A DNA stretch of 45,652 nt, from the NCBI GenBank assembly GCA_964429355.1, contig CAYSCH010000021.1, positions 1 to 45,652 on the forward strand. Direction: 5' to 3'. This DNA is from JAAYAY01 sp964429355. Lineage in GTDB: Bacteria; Planctomycetota; Planctomycetia; Pirellulales; Thermoguttaceae. The notes below the pieces were generated by a model. It was given only the letters and a program-made list of their open reading frames with translations, had not been told where the DNA came from and made no database searches. Position 1 is the first letter of the stretch. Each line of letters opens with the position of its first letter. The position numbers were made by a program, and so were the translations under genes. This document shows, piece after piece, positions 34,860-42,490 of this stretch.

Positions 34860-36092
34860 TCAGCGGGGCTGGGACTGGTGGCGGTAGGCTCGGGGGCAGA
34901 GACCAGCATGCCGGGCGAAAACGACGTCGAGCCGACGAGTGGTGGCAAAGCCGGAGCGCTGGGCCACGGTGGCGATGGGGAGGTGGGTGTTGGCGAGCAG
35001 ATCTTTGGCACGTTCCACCCGCACCCGGTTGATTTCTTCCAAGACCGAGCGGCCGAGCACGGAGCGGAAGCGGCGCTCCAGCAGTCGTCGGCCGACGGCG
35101 ATGGCCCGGGCAACCTGCTCGACACTGAGGTCCTCGTGGGAGTGCCGGCGGATGTGGCGGAGAGCGGCCTGGACAGCCCCGTCGTCCACAGCCGTCAGGT
35201 CGGTCGAGTGCCGGGTGACAACATGAAGGGGTGGCAGAAGCAAAGGGCCAGGCGCGCCCACCTCACCTGTCATCAGGCGGTCGAGGAGGGCGGCCGCCTC
35301 GAAGCCGATTCGCTCGGTGGGCACAGCGATGCTCGAAAGAGTCGGCTGGGTCAGGGTGCAGTCGAGATCGTCGTTTCCAACTCCCAGGAGCGCGACGTCT
35401 TCGGGCACCCGCAGTCCGATCTGGCTGCACACATCGGCCAGATAGCGGGCCGGAGCGTCCTCGCAGCAGAGGATGGCGACCGGTTTGACGAGTTGCCGGA
35501 GCCATCGCTGTGTTTTCAGCGTCGATTTCTTCCAGAGTGCAGCGGCCGCCAGGTCGGGAAGATACTCGGTATAGCAGGCGGAGACCGTGTGACCAGCGAT
35601 GGCCACACGTTCACCGAAGGCCGTCTCCTGGGCCCTTGAATAGGCCGCTGTTTCACTGCCAAAGAAGGCAAACTGGACGAACTTCTGCTCCAGGAAATGT
35701 TCGGCGGCCAGCCGTCCGACGGCCATGTGATCGACATCCACCGCGGGAACGCTCAGGTCGGGAAGCATGAATGCGGTGTCGACCAACGGTATGCGGGTAC
35801 GAATCAGCTCACGGGCAACACGGTGGAGCACCAGTCCGGCAATGATCCCGTGCGGTTTCCAGTCACGCACCTGGGAGACAAGACGCAATTGCGGCGGTCC
35901 GTCACGCAGGATCCAATTGGGTTTGTCCGTGGCGTAGACGCGCACACCTCGAATGACTCCTCGAACGAAGCTCAAACCGCGGTCCAGGAGCAGGGCTATC
36001 CGGCAAGTTGGATCCACAGGGCACGTTCCAGACGCAGGGAGGCTGGTGAAACACGGAGCCTCCACCCGAAAAAGGGGAGGACTCCTCTCCAT
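34860..36092 (-). CDS. XylR-type AraC-family transcriptional regulator
   Basis: 410 residues from ATG 36092; a TTG at 36122 would add ten. The N-terminal two thirds form a LacI/periplasmic-binding-like sensor (CRIALLLDRGLSFVRGVIRG, PAVDVDHMAVGRLAAEHFLE, VALLGVGNDDLDC, LSSIAVPTERIGFEAA). The C-terminal ~100 residues are an AraC-type double HTH (EDLSVEQVARAIAVGRRLLE, LPIATVAQRSGF, LCPRAYR). This is the arrangement of E. coli XylR, which senses a sugar and activates catabolic genes. It is divergent from the exported aminotransferase operon at 36358, with 265 bp between, so it is the natural candidate regulator. The ligand is unknown. Confidence 0.87.
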   Translation of the reverse strand: MERSPPLFRVEAPCFTSLPASGTCPVDPTCRIALLLDRGLSFVRGVIRGVRVYATDKPNWILRDGPPQLRLVSQVRDWKPHGIIAGLVLHRVARELIRTRIPLVDTAFMLPDLSVPAVDVDHMAVGRLAAEHFLEQKFVQFAFFGSETAAYSRAQETAFGERVAIAGHTVSACYTEYLPDLAAAALWKKSTLKTQRWLRQLVKPVAILCCEDAPARYLADVCSQIGLRVPEDVALLGVGNDDLDCTLTQPTLSSIAVPTERIGFEAAALLDRLMTGEVGAPGPLLLPPLHVVTRHSTDLTAVDDGAVQAALRHIRRHSHEDLSVEQVARAIAVGRRLLERRFRSVLGRSVLEEINRVRVERAKDLLANTHLPIATVAQRSGFATTRRLDVVFARHAGLCPRAYRHQSQPR

Positions 36093-36328
36093 TATGCCAG
36101 TTCTCGCTCGTGGTGACAGCAACCTGCGACCGTGCTTGGTCTTCGCTTGCGAGTCGGGTCTTCACAAGGATCTTGCCGGCGTTTCCCGGCGATTGCTCAC
36201 ACGCCGGGCTTCCATGAGGTCTTGCGGGCGACTGGTAGGCGTGTCGCAAAAAGGTAATAGAATTTCGCATTCCCTACTGGAAGGCCAAGAATTCTCGGGT
36301 ATTCTACGGGGATATGGGAGTGCATGAT

Positions 36329-36340
36329 CGAAACGTTTCG
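36329..36340. promoter_or_regulatory. Perfect palindrome before exported-enzyme operon
   Basis: CGAAACGTTTCG is a perfect 12-bp palindrome ending 17 bases before the first aminotransferase ATG, just ahead of its ribosome site (AAGGGAGAG). The centre AAACGTTT is the kind of symmetric core bound by LacI/GalR-type regulators. The nearby regulator has a LacI-like sensor but an AraC-type DNA-binding end, so the match is not direct. The half-site CGAAACG recurs in the leaders at 39356-39362 and 40968-40974. Confidence 0.35.
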
Positions 36341-36357
36341 CAAGGGAGAGTCGAATC

Positions 36358-37686
36358 ATGAGCGAGAAGAGCGGGATGTCGCGGCGTCAGTTCGTGGCGG
36401 GGGCCTCCGGCTTGGTGTTGGCGGGGGCCGTTGCCAAGGGCGGAGAGCCGGCAAAGGCGGACAACGCCGCGGAACTGGCGATCAACGGGGGCGAGAAGGC
36501 GGTCAAGGTTCAGCCGGCCTCCGAGTCGCGGTGGGGCGACGTGGAACTCAAACAGCTCCAGGAAATGCTCAAGCAGGACTCGCTCTTTTATTGGAAGGGA
36601 CCGCAAACCGAGTTGCTCAAACAGCGCTTTCTCGAGTTTTGCCCGGTCAAGTATGCACACAACTGCTCCTCCGGCACGGCGGCAATCCACATTGCCGTGG
36701 CGGCCGCAGGGATAGGCGTGGGGGACGAAGTGATTACTTCGCCGATCACCGACATGGGGACGGTCATCGGCATTATCTACCAGCAGGCGGTGCCGGTATT
36801 TGCAGACCTTGGGGAAGGGACCTATAACCTCGACGTGGCGGACGTTGAAAAACGGATTACCCCCAGAACGAAGGCGATCATTGCCGTTCATCTGACGGGG
36901 AATCCCTGCGACCTGGACGCTCTGAAGGCGCTGGCCGACCGGCACAATCTAATTCTGATCGAAGACTGTGCTCAGGCGTGGGGCGCCCGTTACCGTGGTC
37001 GCCCAATCGGGACGGTGGGGCACCTTGCGTGCTTCTCGCTGCAGAACTCGAAGCACATCACCTGCGGCGATGGCGGGATGGTGGGATCGAACGACGATCG
37101 ATTCGGCCCTTTGCTGCAGAAGTACGGCGACAAGGGAGGGGACCGCAGCAAATGGGGCGGGTTCGACGGCTTTGCCACGAATTATCGCATGAGCGAGCCT
37201 CAGGCAGCGGTGGCCGCTGCCCAGTTGACCCGGTTGGAGGAGATCGTCCAGAAACGGGCGAAGCTCGGCAACTTGCTTACGGAAAAGATTGCGGATGTGC
37301 CGGGAGTCATCCCCCACAATGTGCATCCCGAGGACCGTGCTGTTTACTGGTTCTACATGTTCCGCATCCGTCCCGAAGCGTTCAAGTGCGGACGGTCCGA
37401 GTTCGTCAAGGCGCTTGCAGCGGAGGGAGCTTCCGTTCAAGGGGGGTACATCAAGTATCCGCTCTACCAGGAGCCGGTGTTCCAAAGCCATGGGTTCTTT
37501 GCCGGTCGCTGGCCGGTGAAGGAGATGGGTCTGACCGACATGGACTTCACGAAGTACAAGTGCCCGGAAGCGGAAGAGATTCTGGTCACGAATATTCGAG
37601 TGCCCATCTATGAGTATATGACGGAGGAGTATATTCTCGGCGTGGCGGAGGCGATCCGGAAGGTGGCACGCCACTACGCCGTGTGA
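36358..37686 (+). CDS. Tat-exported DegT/DnrJ/EryC1/StrS aminotransferase 1
   Basis: 442 residues. A twin-arginine signal is explicit: SRRQF at 8-12, then GASGLVLAGAVA. The rest is a complete fold-type I PLP enzyme of the sugar-aminotransferase family. It has an SSGTAAIH phosphate-binding segment, IEDCAQAWG with D203 for the pyridine nitrogen, and Schiff-base lysine K232 in QNSKHITCGDGG. Tat export fits a cofactor-loaded enzyme folded in the cytoplasm. Members convert keto-sugars to amino-sugars with glutamate or glutamine as donor, but normally inside the cell. This is the first of three paralogues in a row and the first gene of the cluster after the divergent regulator; the leader has a good ribosome site. 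The substrate is unknown. Confidence 0.9.
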   Translation: MSEKSGMSRRQFVAGASGLVLAGAVAKGGEPAKADNAAELAINGGEKAVKVQPASESRWGDVELKQLQEMLKQDSLFYWKGPQTELLKQRFLEFCPVKYAHNCSSGTAAIHIAVAAAGIGVGDEVITSPITDMGTVIGIIYQQAVPVFADLGEGTYNLDVADVEKRITPRTKAIIAVHLTGNPCDLDALKALADRHNLILIEDCAQAWGARYRGRPIGTVGHLACFSLQNSKHITCGDGGMVGSNDDRFGPLLQKYGDKGGDRSKWGGFDGFATNYRMSEPQAAVAAAQLTRLEEIVQKRAKLGNLLTEKIADVPGVIPHNVHPEDRAVYWFYMFRIRPEAFKCGRSEFVKALAAEGASVQGGYIKYPLYQEPVFQSHGFFAGRWPVKEMGLTDMDFTKYKCPEAEEILVTNIRVPIYEYMTEEYILGVAEAIRKVARHYAV

Positions 37687-37735
37687 GTGCGTTGGGGGCG
37701 AGTGGCGTCGAGATTGCGTGTCCGGGGAAGGCCGA

Positions 37736-37768
37736 GCGCGGGACAAGCCCGCGCGGTGATCGTTTTTT
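37736..37768 (+). terminator. Possible intrinsic terminator or attenuator between paralogues
   Basis: GCGCGGG (37736-37742), loop ACAAG, CCCGCGC (37748-37754), then eight bases later a run of six T (37763-37768). The T run is too far from the stem for a classical terminator. It could lower expression of genes 2-5 relative to gene 1. Confidence 0.35.
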
Positions 37769-37895
37769 GAAGTGTGAGCTGGTGCCCGGAAACCAAGGTT
37801 CGCTGCGAAAAGCCTGCACTCCAACGAGCCCGCGGCAGGCCGAAGCGGCGGTCATGAAGAGTCGAACGACAAAAAACCTGAAAGGGATGGATACG

Positions 37896-39248
37896 ATGAA
37901 AGATGCTATGACACGACGGGGGTTTGTGTGCGCGGCAGCAGCAGGGTCTGCCGCTCTGGCAGGGCTCGGCGTTCAGCCAGGCCCGTTGGTGCTGGGGGCC
38001 GAAGCCGACAAGCCTGCTTTGCTGGGAGGCACTCCGGCCCACCAAGGAGACTGGCCGGCATGGCCGGAGTGGCGTCAGGAGTGGGAGCCCGATATCGTCA
38101 ACATCCTGCGGAGCGGTGACTGGTACCGCGGAGGCGATGGCGGCAGGGTGCCTGAGTTCGAGGCGGGTTACGCCAAGCTGCTGGGCGCGAAACGTTGCTT
38201 GGCCACGGCGAGCGGCACAACGGCGTTGATTACCGCCCTGCATGCAATTGGAGTCGATGCCGGGGATGAAGTGATCGTGTCGCCCTACACGTTCATTGCC
38301 ACCTACAACGCGATCCTGACCCACAAGGCCCTGCCGGTATTTGCCGACACCGACCCGGCCACGCTGACAATGGATCCGGCCACGATCGAGAGCCGGATCA
38401 CCGATCGAACTCGACTCATTCTGCCGGTCCACATCTTCGGCATGCCGTGCGATATGGATCCGATCAATGGGATTGCCAAAAAGCACGGTTTCGGCGTGGT
38501 GGAGGATGCCTGTCAGGCATGGCTGGCCGAGTACAAGGGTCAGAAGTGCGGCACGCTGGGCGACCTGGGCTGTTTCAGCTTCCAGAATTCCAAGCACATT
38601 CCCTCCGGGGAAGGCGGGGCCGTCAGCAGCAACAACGACGAACTGATCGACCGCTGTTTCGCCTACCACAACTGCGGACGAGCCACAGGCACCTTCCAGG
38701 GGAACGGCTGCTTCACCCGGGGAAGCAACTTCCGCATGCAGCATTTCCAGGCCTCGATGCTCCTGCAGCAGTTCGACAAGCTGGTCGAGGAAACCGCGAC
38801 CCGTCGGGAAAACGCGGACCATTTGATCGCGGGTCTGAAGGACATCGCAGGCGTAGAGCCGGCCCGATTGCCCGAGAACAGCCTCGCCGTGTGGCATCTA
38901 TTCCCCCTGCGGTACGATCCGCAAGGGTTCAGCGGGCTTTCACGCGACGATTTCATGCGGGCTCTCCACGCGGAAGGCGTTCCCTGCAGCAGCGTTTACC
39001 ACGAGCAGTACAACGACGGCCTGCTCGACGAGGCGATCGCTTCGCGAGGGTTCAAACGGCTGTGTTCCGAAAAACGCCTCCAGGAGTACCGCGACAGCTT
39101 CCAGCAGCTCAAGGGCAACCGCCAGGTGTGCGACCAGACCGTCGCCCTGCCTCAGAACCTGCTTCTGGCGGAACGGGGAGATATCGATCATATTATTGAA
39201 GCTATTGGAAGGATCAAGAAGCACAGCGCCGCATTGGTCAAGGCCTGA
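37896..39248 (+). CDS. Tat-exported DegT/DnrJ/EryC1/StrS aminotransferase 2
   Basis: 450 residues from ATG 37896; ATG 37887 and 37854 are alternatives, and AAAGGG precedes the cluster of starts. The twin-arginine signal TRRGF (6-10) is followed by CAAAAGSAALAGLG. The catalytic core is intact: ASGTTALITAL, VEDACQAW with D204, and K233 in QNSKHIPSGEGG. Between ~265 and 290 there is a Gly/Cys-rich loop (HNCGRATGTFQGNGCF) not seen in the other two copies. It lies 209 bp after copy 1, and copies 1 and 2 share the QNSKHI signature, so these two may be the closer pair. The stop codon is followed at once by the inverted repeat at 39255. Extracytoplasmic transaminase; substrate unknown. Confidence 0.9.
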   Translation: MKDAMTRRGFVCAAAAGSAALAGLGVQPGPLVLGAEADKPALLGGTPAHQGDWPAWPEWRQEWEPDIVNILRSGDWYRGGDGGRVPEFEAGYAKLLGAKRCLATASGTTALITALHAIGVDAGDEVIVSPYTFIATYNAILTHKALPVFADTDPATLTMDPATIESRITDRTRLILPVHIFGMPCDMDPINGIAKKHGFGVVEDACQAWLAEYKGQKCGTLGDLGCFSFQNSKHIPSGEGGAVSSNNDELIDRCFAYHNCGRATGTFQGNGCFTRGSNFRMQHFQASMLLQQFDKLVEETATRRENADHLIAGLKDIAGVEPARLPENSLAVWHLFPLRYDPQGFSGLSRDDFMRALHAEGVPCSSVYHEQYNDGLLDEAIASRGFKRLCSEKRLQEYRDSFQQLKGNRQVCDQTVALPQNLLLAERGDIDHIIEAIGRIKKHSAALVKA

Positions 39249-39254
39249 CAAGCC

Positions 39255-39313
39255 CTGACAAAACGTCGGAGTCTTCCACCGGCATGGATGCGCACAGTCG
39301 ACGGTTTTGTCAG
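39255..39313. repeat. Inverted-repeat element after a stop codon (copy 2)
   Basis: CTGACAAAAC (39255-39264) and GTTTTGTCAG (39304-39313) pair perfectly, and the flanking agcc/ggct and inner gtcg/cgac bases extend the stem imperfectly. It has the same core as the element at 1521-1588 with unrelated inner sequence. It sits between aminotransferases 2 and 3 and may act as a hairpin on the mRNA. Confidence 0.6.
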
Positions 39314-39362
39314 TGGCTCCAAGGAACATCCATCAAGACAAGCAAGTGAGAAGGACGAAACG

Positions 39363-40736
39363 ATGAACGATCAAATGAAGAGTCGCCGCGGATTTCTGGC
39401 AACGGTCGGTGCCACAGGTGCGGCCTCGGTCCTTGCCGGTTCCGTGGGGGTATCCACGAGTCAGGCGGCCAAGGCCGAGGGGGCCGAGAAGCTTGCGGTC
39501 GACGGAGGGACGCCTGTGAGAAAGGAACAGCTCCATGCGCAGCCCTATGGACCCCAGTTCTACGACGACGTGGAGAAGAACGAACTCATCGAGGTGCTCG
39601 AATCGAGAGCTCCCTTCCGCTGGGGCGCGGGGGACTCCAAGACGCTCCAATTCGAGAAGGCCTATGCTGAGCACATCGGAGTGAAACACGCCCTCGGAGT
39701 CACGTCGGGAACGACGGCCTTGTTCACCGCCGTGGCGGCAATGGAGATCGGCCCCGGAGACGAGGTGATTCTCCCGGCCTGGACCTGGTATGCAGACTAC
39801 GACGCCATCGTGCTTTGCGGGGCCCTGCCGGTGTTTGCGGAGATCGACGATTCTTTCAACATCGACGTCAACGATATCGAGGCCCGGATCACCCCGCGAA
39901 CGAAGGCAATCATTGCCGTTCACCTGCAGGGAACGACCGCCGACATGGACCCGATCCTGGAGATTGCCAGGAAGCACAAGCTGATGGTCCTGGAAGACTG
40001 CGCCCAGTGCCTGGGAGGGAAGTACAAGGGAAAATATGTCGGCTCGATGGGCGACATGGGAATCAACAGTTTCCAGCTCAGCAAGAGCATCACGGCCGGG
40101 GAAGGCGGAGCCGTGGTGAGCAGCAACGCGGAACTGTTCGAACGGGCCGTTCGTTTCCACGATGTGGGCGTGATCCGTTCGCCTTACAAGGAGGATCTTA
40201 AAGGGGGGTTGCTGGCGGCCTTCGCCTCCTGCAATTTCCGCATGAACGAGTTCACCGGCGCGGTGCTCAAGGGCCAGTTGACAAAGCTCGAGACGATCTG
40301 CGCGGGACTGCGCAAGAACTACAAGAAGGTTCGCGAGGGAATTGCCGACCTGCCGGGATTGAAGTTGCGGAAGACGCCCGACGTGGAGGGAGACCTGGGC
40401 GTGGGAGTCTTCCTCGACATGGGTACCGAGGAGCGTCGCGACCAGTTCCTCCGTGCCATGCGGGCCGAAGGGGTCGCCGCCTGGGGACCGGGCGGTTCCG
40501 CTATCCTGCCAATAGATGAACGCATCGAAAAAAAGGTGACGATCGACTCGAACTGGCCGTCGTTCAACACGCCCGAAGGGAAAGCGATCCAGTATGGAAG
40601 CGAGTGCTGCCCGAGGACCATCGATATCCTGGGACGGCACGGCGGTGTGATCATGGATCCGAATTTCAGCGACGACGACGTGAAGGATATCGTCACGGCC
40701 ATTCGTAAGGTCTATACGGCCATGAACAAGGCGTAG
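39363..40736 (+). CDS. Tat-exported DegT/DnrJ/EryC1/StrS aminotransferase 3
   Basis: 457 residues from ATG 39363, which has GAAGGA seven bases upstream. The twin-arginine signal is SRRGF (7-11), then LATVGATGAASVLAGSVGVS. The core has TSGTTALFTAV, LEDCAQCLGG with D212, and K241 in QLSKSITAGEGG. It differs from copies 1 and 2 around the lysine (QLSKS against QNSKH) and has a distinct C-terminal part (GPGGSAILPIDERIEK), so it may use another substrate. All three paralogues keep both catalytic residues, so none looks decayed. It precedes the Gfo/Idh/MocA gene by 252 bp. Confidence 0.9.
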   Translation: MNDQMKSRRGFLATVGATGAASVLAGSVGVSTSQAAKAEGAEKLAVDGGTPVRKEQLHAQPYGPQFYDDVEKNELIEVLESRAPFRWGAGDSKTLQFEKAYAEHIGVKHALGVTSGTTALFTAVAAMEIGPGDEVILPAWTWYADYDAIVLCGALPVFAEIDDSFNIDVNDIEARITPRTKAIIAVHLQGTTADMDPILEIARKHKLMVLEDCAQCLGGKYKGKYVGSMGDMGINSFQLSKSITAGEGGAVVSSNAELFERAVRFHDVGVIRSPYKEDLKGGLLAAFASCNFRMNEFTGAVLKGQLTKLETICAGLRKNYKKVREGIADLPGLKLRKTPDVEGDLGVGVFLDMGTEERRDQFLRAMRAEGVAAWGPGGSAILPIDERIEKKVTIDSNWPSFNTPEGKAIQYGSECCPRTIDILGRHGGVIMDPNFSDDDVKDIVTAIRKVYTAMNKA

Positions 40737-40988
40737 CGTATCCGTCACGGCTTGACCCCTGGAGCGGTCGGGGCGGGTGACTCCCGTGAGGGATATCGCC
40801 CCGGGCGGACCCGCTCTGCCCGCTCCCAGCCGCGCGACGGAAGGCAATCGAAATCCTGTTTGACCGAAAACCAGGCCACTGAGCGGGCACGTGGATGCCT
40901 GCGGAAGGCTCCTTCATCCTGTTCCAGTCACTCACCCCCGGAGCCCTTCGATCGGCCGGGGCCTCTACGAAACGTAAGGAAGTTCCTA

Positions 40989-42434
40989 ATGTCCAAGACG
41001 AGAAAGACCAGTCGACGAGCGATGCTTGCTCAATTGGCAGGAGCCACTTTGACCTTGCCGGCGTTTCTCTCCTGCGAGCAACCGAAACCGACCGTGACAA
41101 ACGAAGCTGGGGGCCCTTCACCTTCGCCCGTGTCGGCAAAACTGGCTCGAAGTCCCAACGAACAGATCAACGTCGGGATCATCGGCTGCGGTCGGCGCAA
41201 CGGGCAACTGGTGATCGGCAAAGGCGGGCAGGGCGCACCGCCCGCCCACGCGAGGATTGTGGCCTTGGCCGATTTCAACCTGAAACGGGCCACCGAATGG
41301 GCGAAAAACTATCAGGCCAAACTGATTTTTCAGGACTACCGCGAACTTCTCGACCGGAAAGAGGTGGACGTAGTCATCTACGCCACCCCGGAGCACTGGC
41401 ACTACCTCCCCTGTATCCATGCCTGCCAGGCGGGCAAAGACATGTACGGCGAACAACCCCTCAGCCATACGATCGCCGAGGGCCAGGCCATGATCAAGGC
41501 CGTCCGCAAGTACAAGCGAGTGTTTCAGACCGGCGAGCAGCAGCGGTCTCACCCCGCCACTCGCAAGGCCGTGGAACTGATTCGCAACGGGCGGATCGGC
41601 AAGATCCAGAAAGTCATCGGCTACAACTATCCGAGTGCCTATGAGTGCGATTTCGCCGCCCAGCCGATTCCCGAGTGGCTCGACTGGGACCGTTGGTGCG
41701 GGCCGAATGAGGTCGTGCCCTACAACATCGATCTCTATCTATCGCGAGTCGCCTATGAACGGGAGCCTCCCTACTACACCTACCCCGCGGAGAAATATGC
41801 GGTGGGGCCGGGGTGGATGTCGTTCCGGCCCTATTCCGGGGGTGAGTTGCCCAACTGGGGATGCCATGGGCTCAGCATGGTCCATTGGGCCTTGGACATG
41901 GACGCGAGCGGCCCGGTCGAGATCTGGGTAGACCCGGAGGAGAAGCTGGAAACGGTGGTCTACCACACTCCGGAGACGCCGGCTCGCGGCGACGCCCTCT
42001 GCTCGCGCACGACCATTCACTACAAGTACGCCAACGGCGTCGAGTTGTCGCTTGTCAGCCGAGATCCCAAGCTGGGCGGCGGGGCGACTTTTGTCGGCGA
42101 CAAGGGGAAGATCACGATCTTCCGTGGCGGCTACGAATGCGATCCCGTGGGCCTCGACGAAGACCCGTTGCCCTCCGATGCGATCCGCGTCTACGAGAGC
42201 GATAACCACATGGAGAACTTCTTTGCCTGCGTCGAGTCGCGCAAGGATCCGATCATGAAGATCGAGAACGCGCACAGTGTGGCGAACTTGTGCCACCTGG
42301 GCAACGCTGCCCGTCGGCTGGGCCGCCGCCTGAAATGGGATCCGGAAAAAGAGATCTTCCCCGGTGATGACGAGGCAAACACCTGCCTCGACTGCGAGAA
42401 ACGGAAGGGCTACGAAGTGCCCAAAGAAGTCTAG
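40989..42434 (+). CDS. Tat lipoprotein of the Gfo/Idh/MocA oxidoreductase family
   Basis: 481 residues from ATG 40989 (AAGGAAG upstream). It has a twin-arginine signal (TSRRAML, R9-R10) and a lipobox-like LPAFLSC with C29, so it is predicted to be a Tat-exported lipoprotein. The Rossmann motif is VGIIGCGRRNGQ (62-73). The family hinge normally written EKP is EQP here (E155-Q156-P157), losing a conserved lysine. The C-terminal alpha/beta domain is complete, with WGCHGLSMVHWALDM. Periplasmic members such as Zymomonas glucose-fructose oxidoreductase keep NADP tightly bound, giving a precedent for action outside the cytoplasm. It probably oxidises or reduces a sugar-like substrate shared with the aminotransferases. 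Confidence 0.88.
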   Translation: MSKTRKTSRRAMLAQLAGATLTLPAFLSCEQPKPTVTNEAGGPSPSPVSAKLARSPNEQINVGIIGCGRRNGQLVIGKGGQGAPPAHARIVALADFNLKRATEWAKNYQAKLIFQDYRELLDRKEVDVVIYATPEHWHYLPCIHACQAGKDMYGEQPLSHTIAEGQAMIKAVRKYKRVFQTGEQQRSHPATRKAVELIRNGRIGKIQKVIGYNYPSAYECDFAAQPIPEWLDWDRWCGPNEVVPYNIDLYLSRVAYEREPPYYTYPAEKYAVGPGWMSFRPYSGGELPNWGCHGLSMVHWALDMDASGPVEIWVDPEEKLETVVYHTPETPARGDALCSRTTIHYKYANGVELSLVSRDPKLGGGATFVGDKGKITIFRGGYECDPVGLDEDPLPSDAIRVYESDNHMENFFACVESRKDPIMKIENAHSVANLCHLGNAARRLGRRLKWDPEKEIFPGDDEANTCLDCEKRKGYEVPKEV

Positions 42435-42490
42435 ACATCCCGCAACATGAACATGAATAACGTACAGACATACAACCGAGGAGCAAACCG

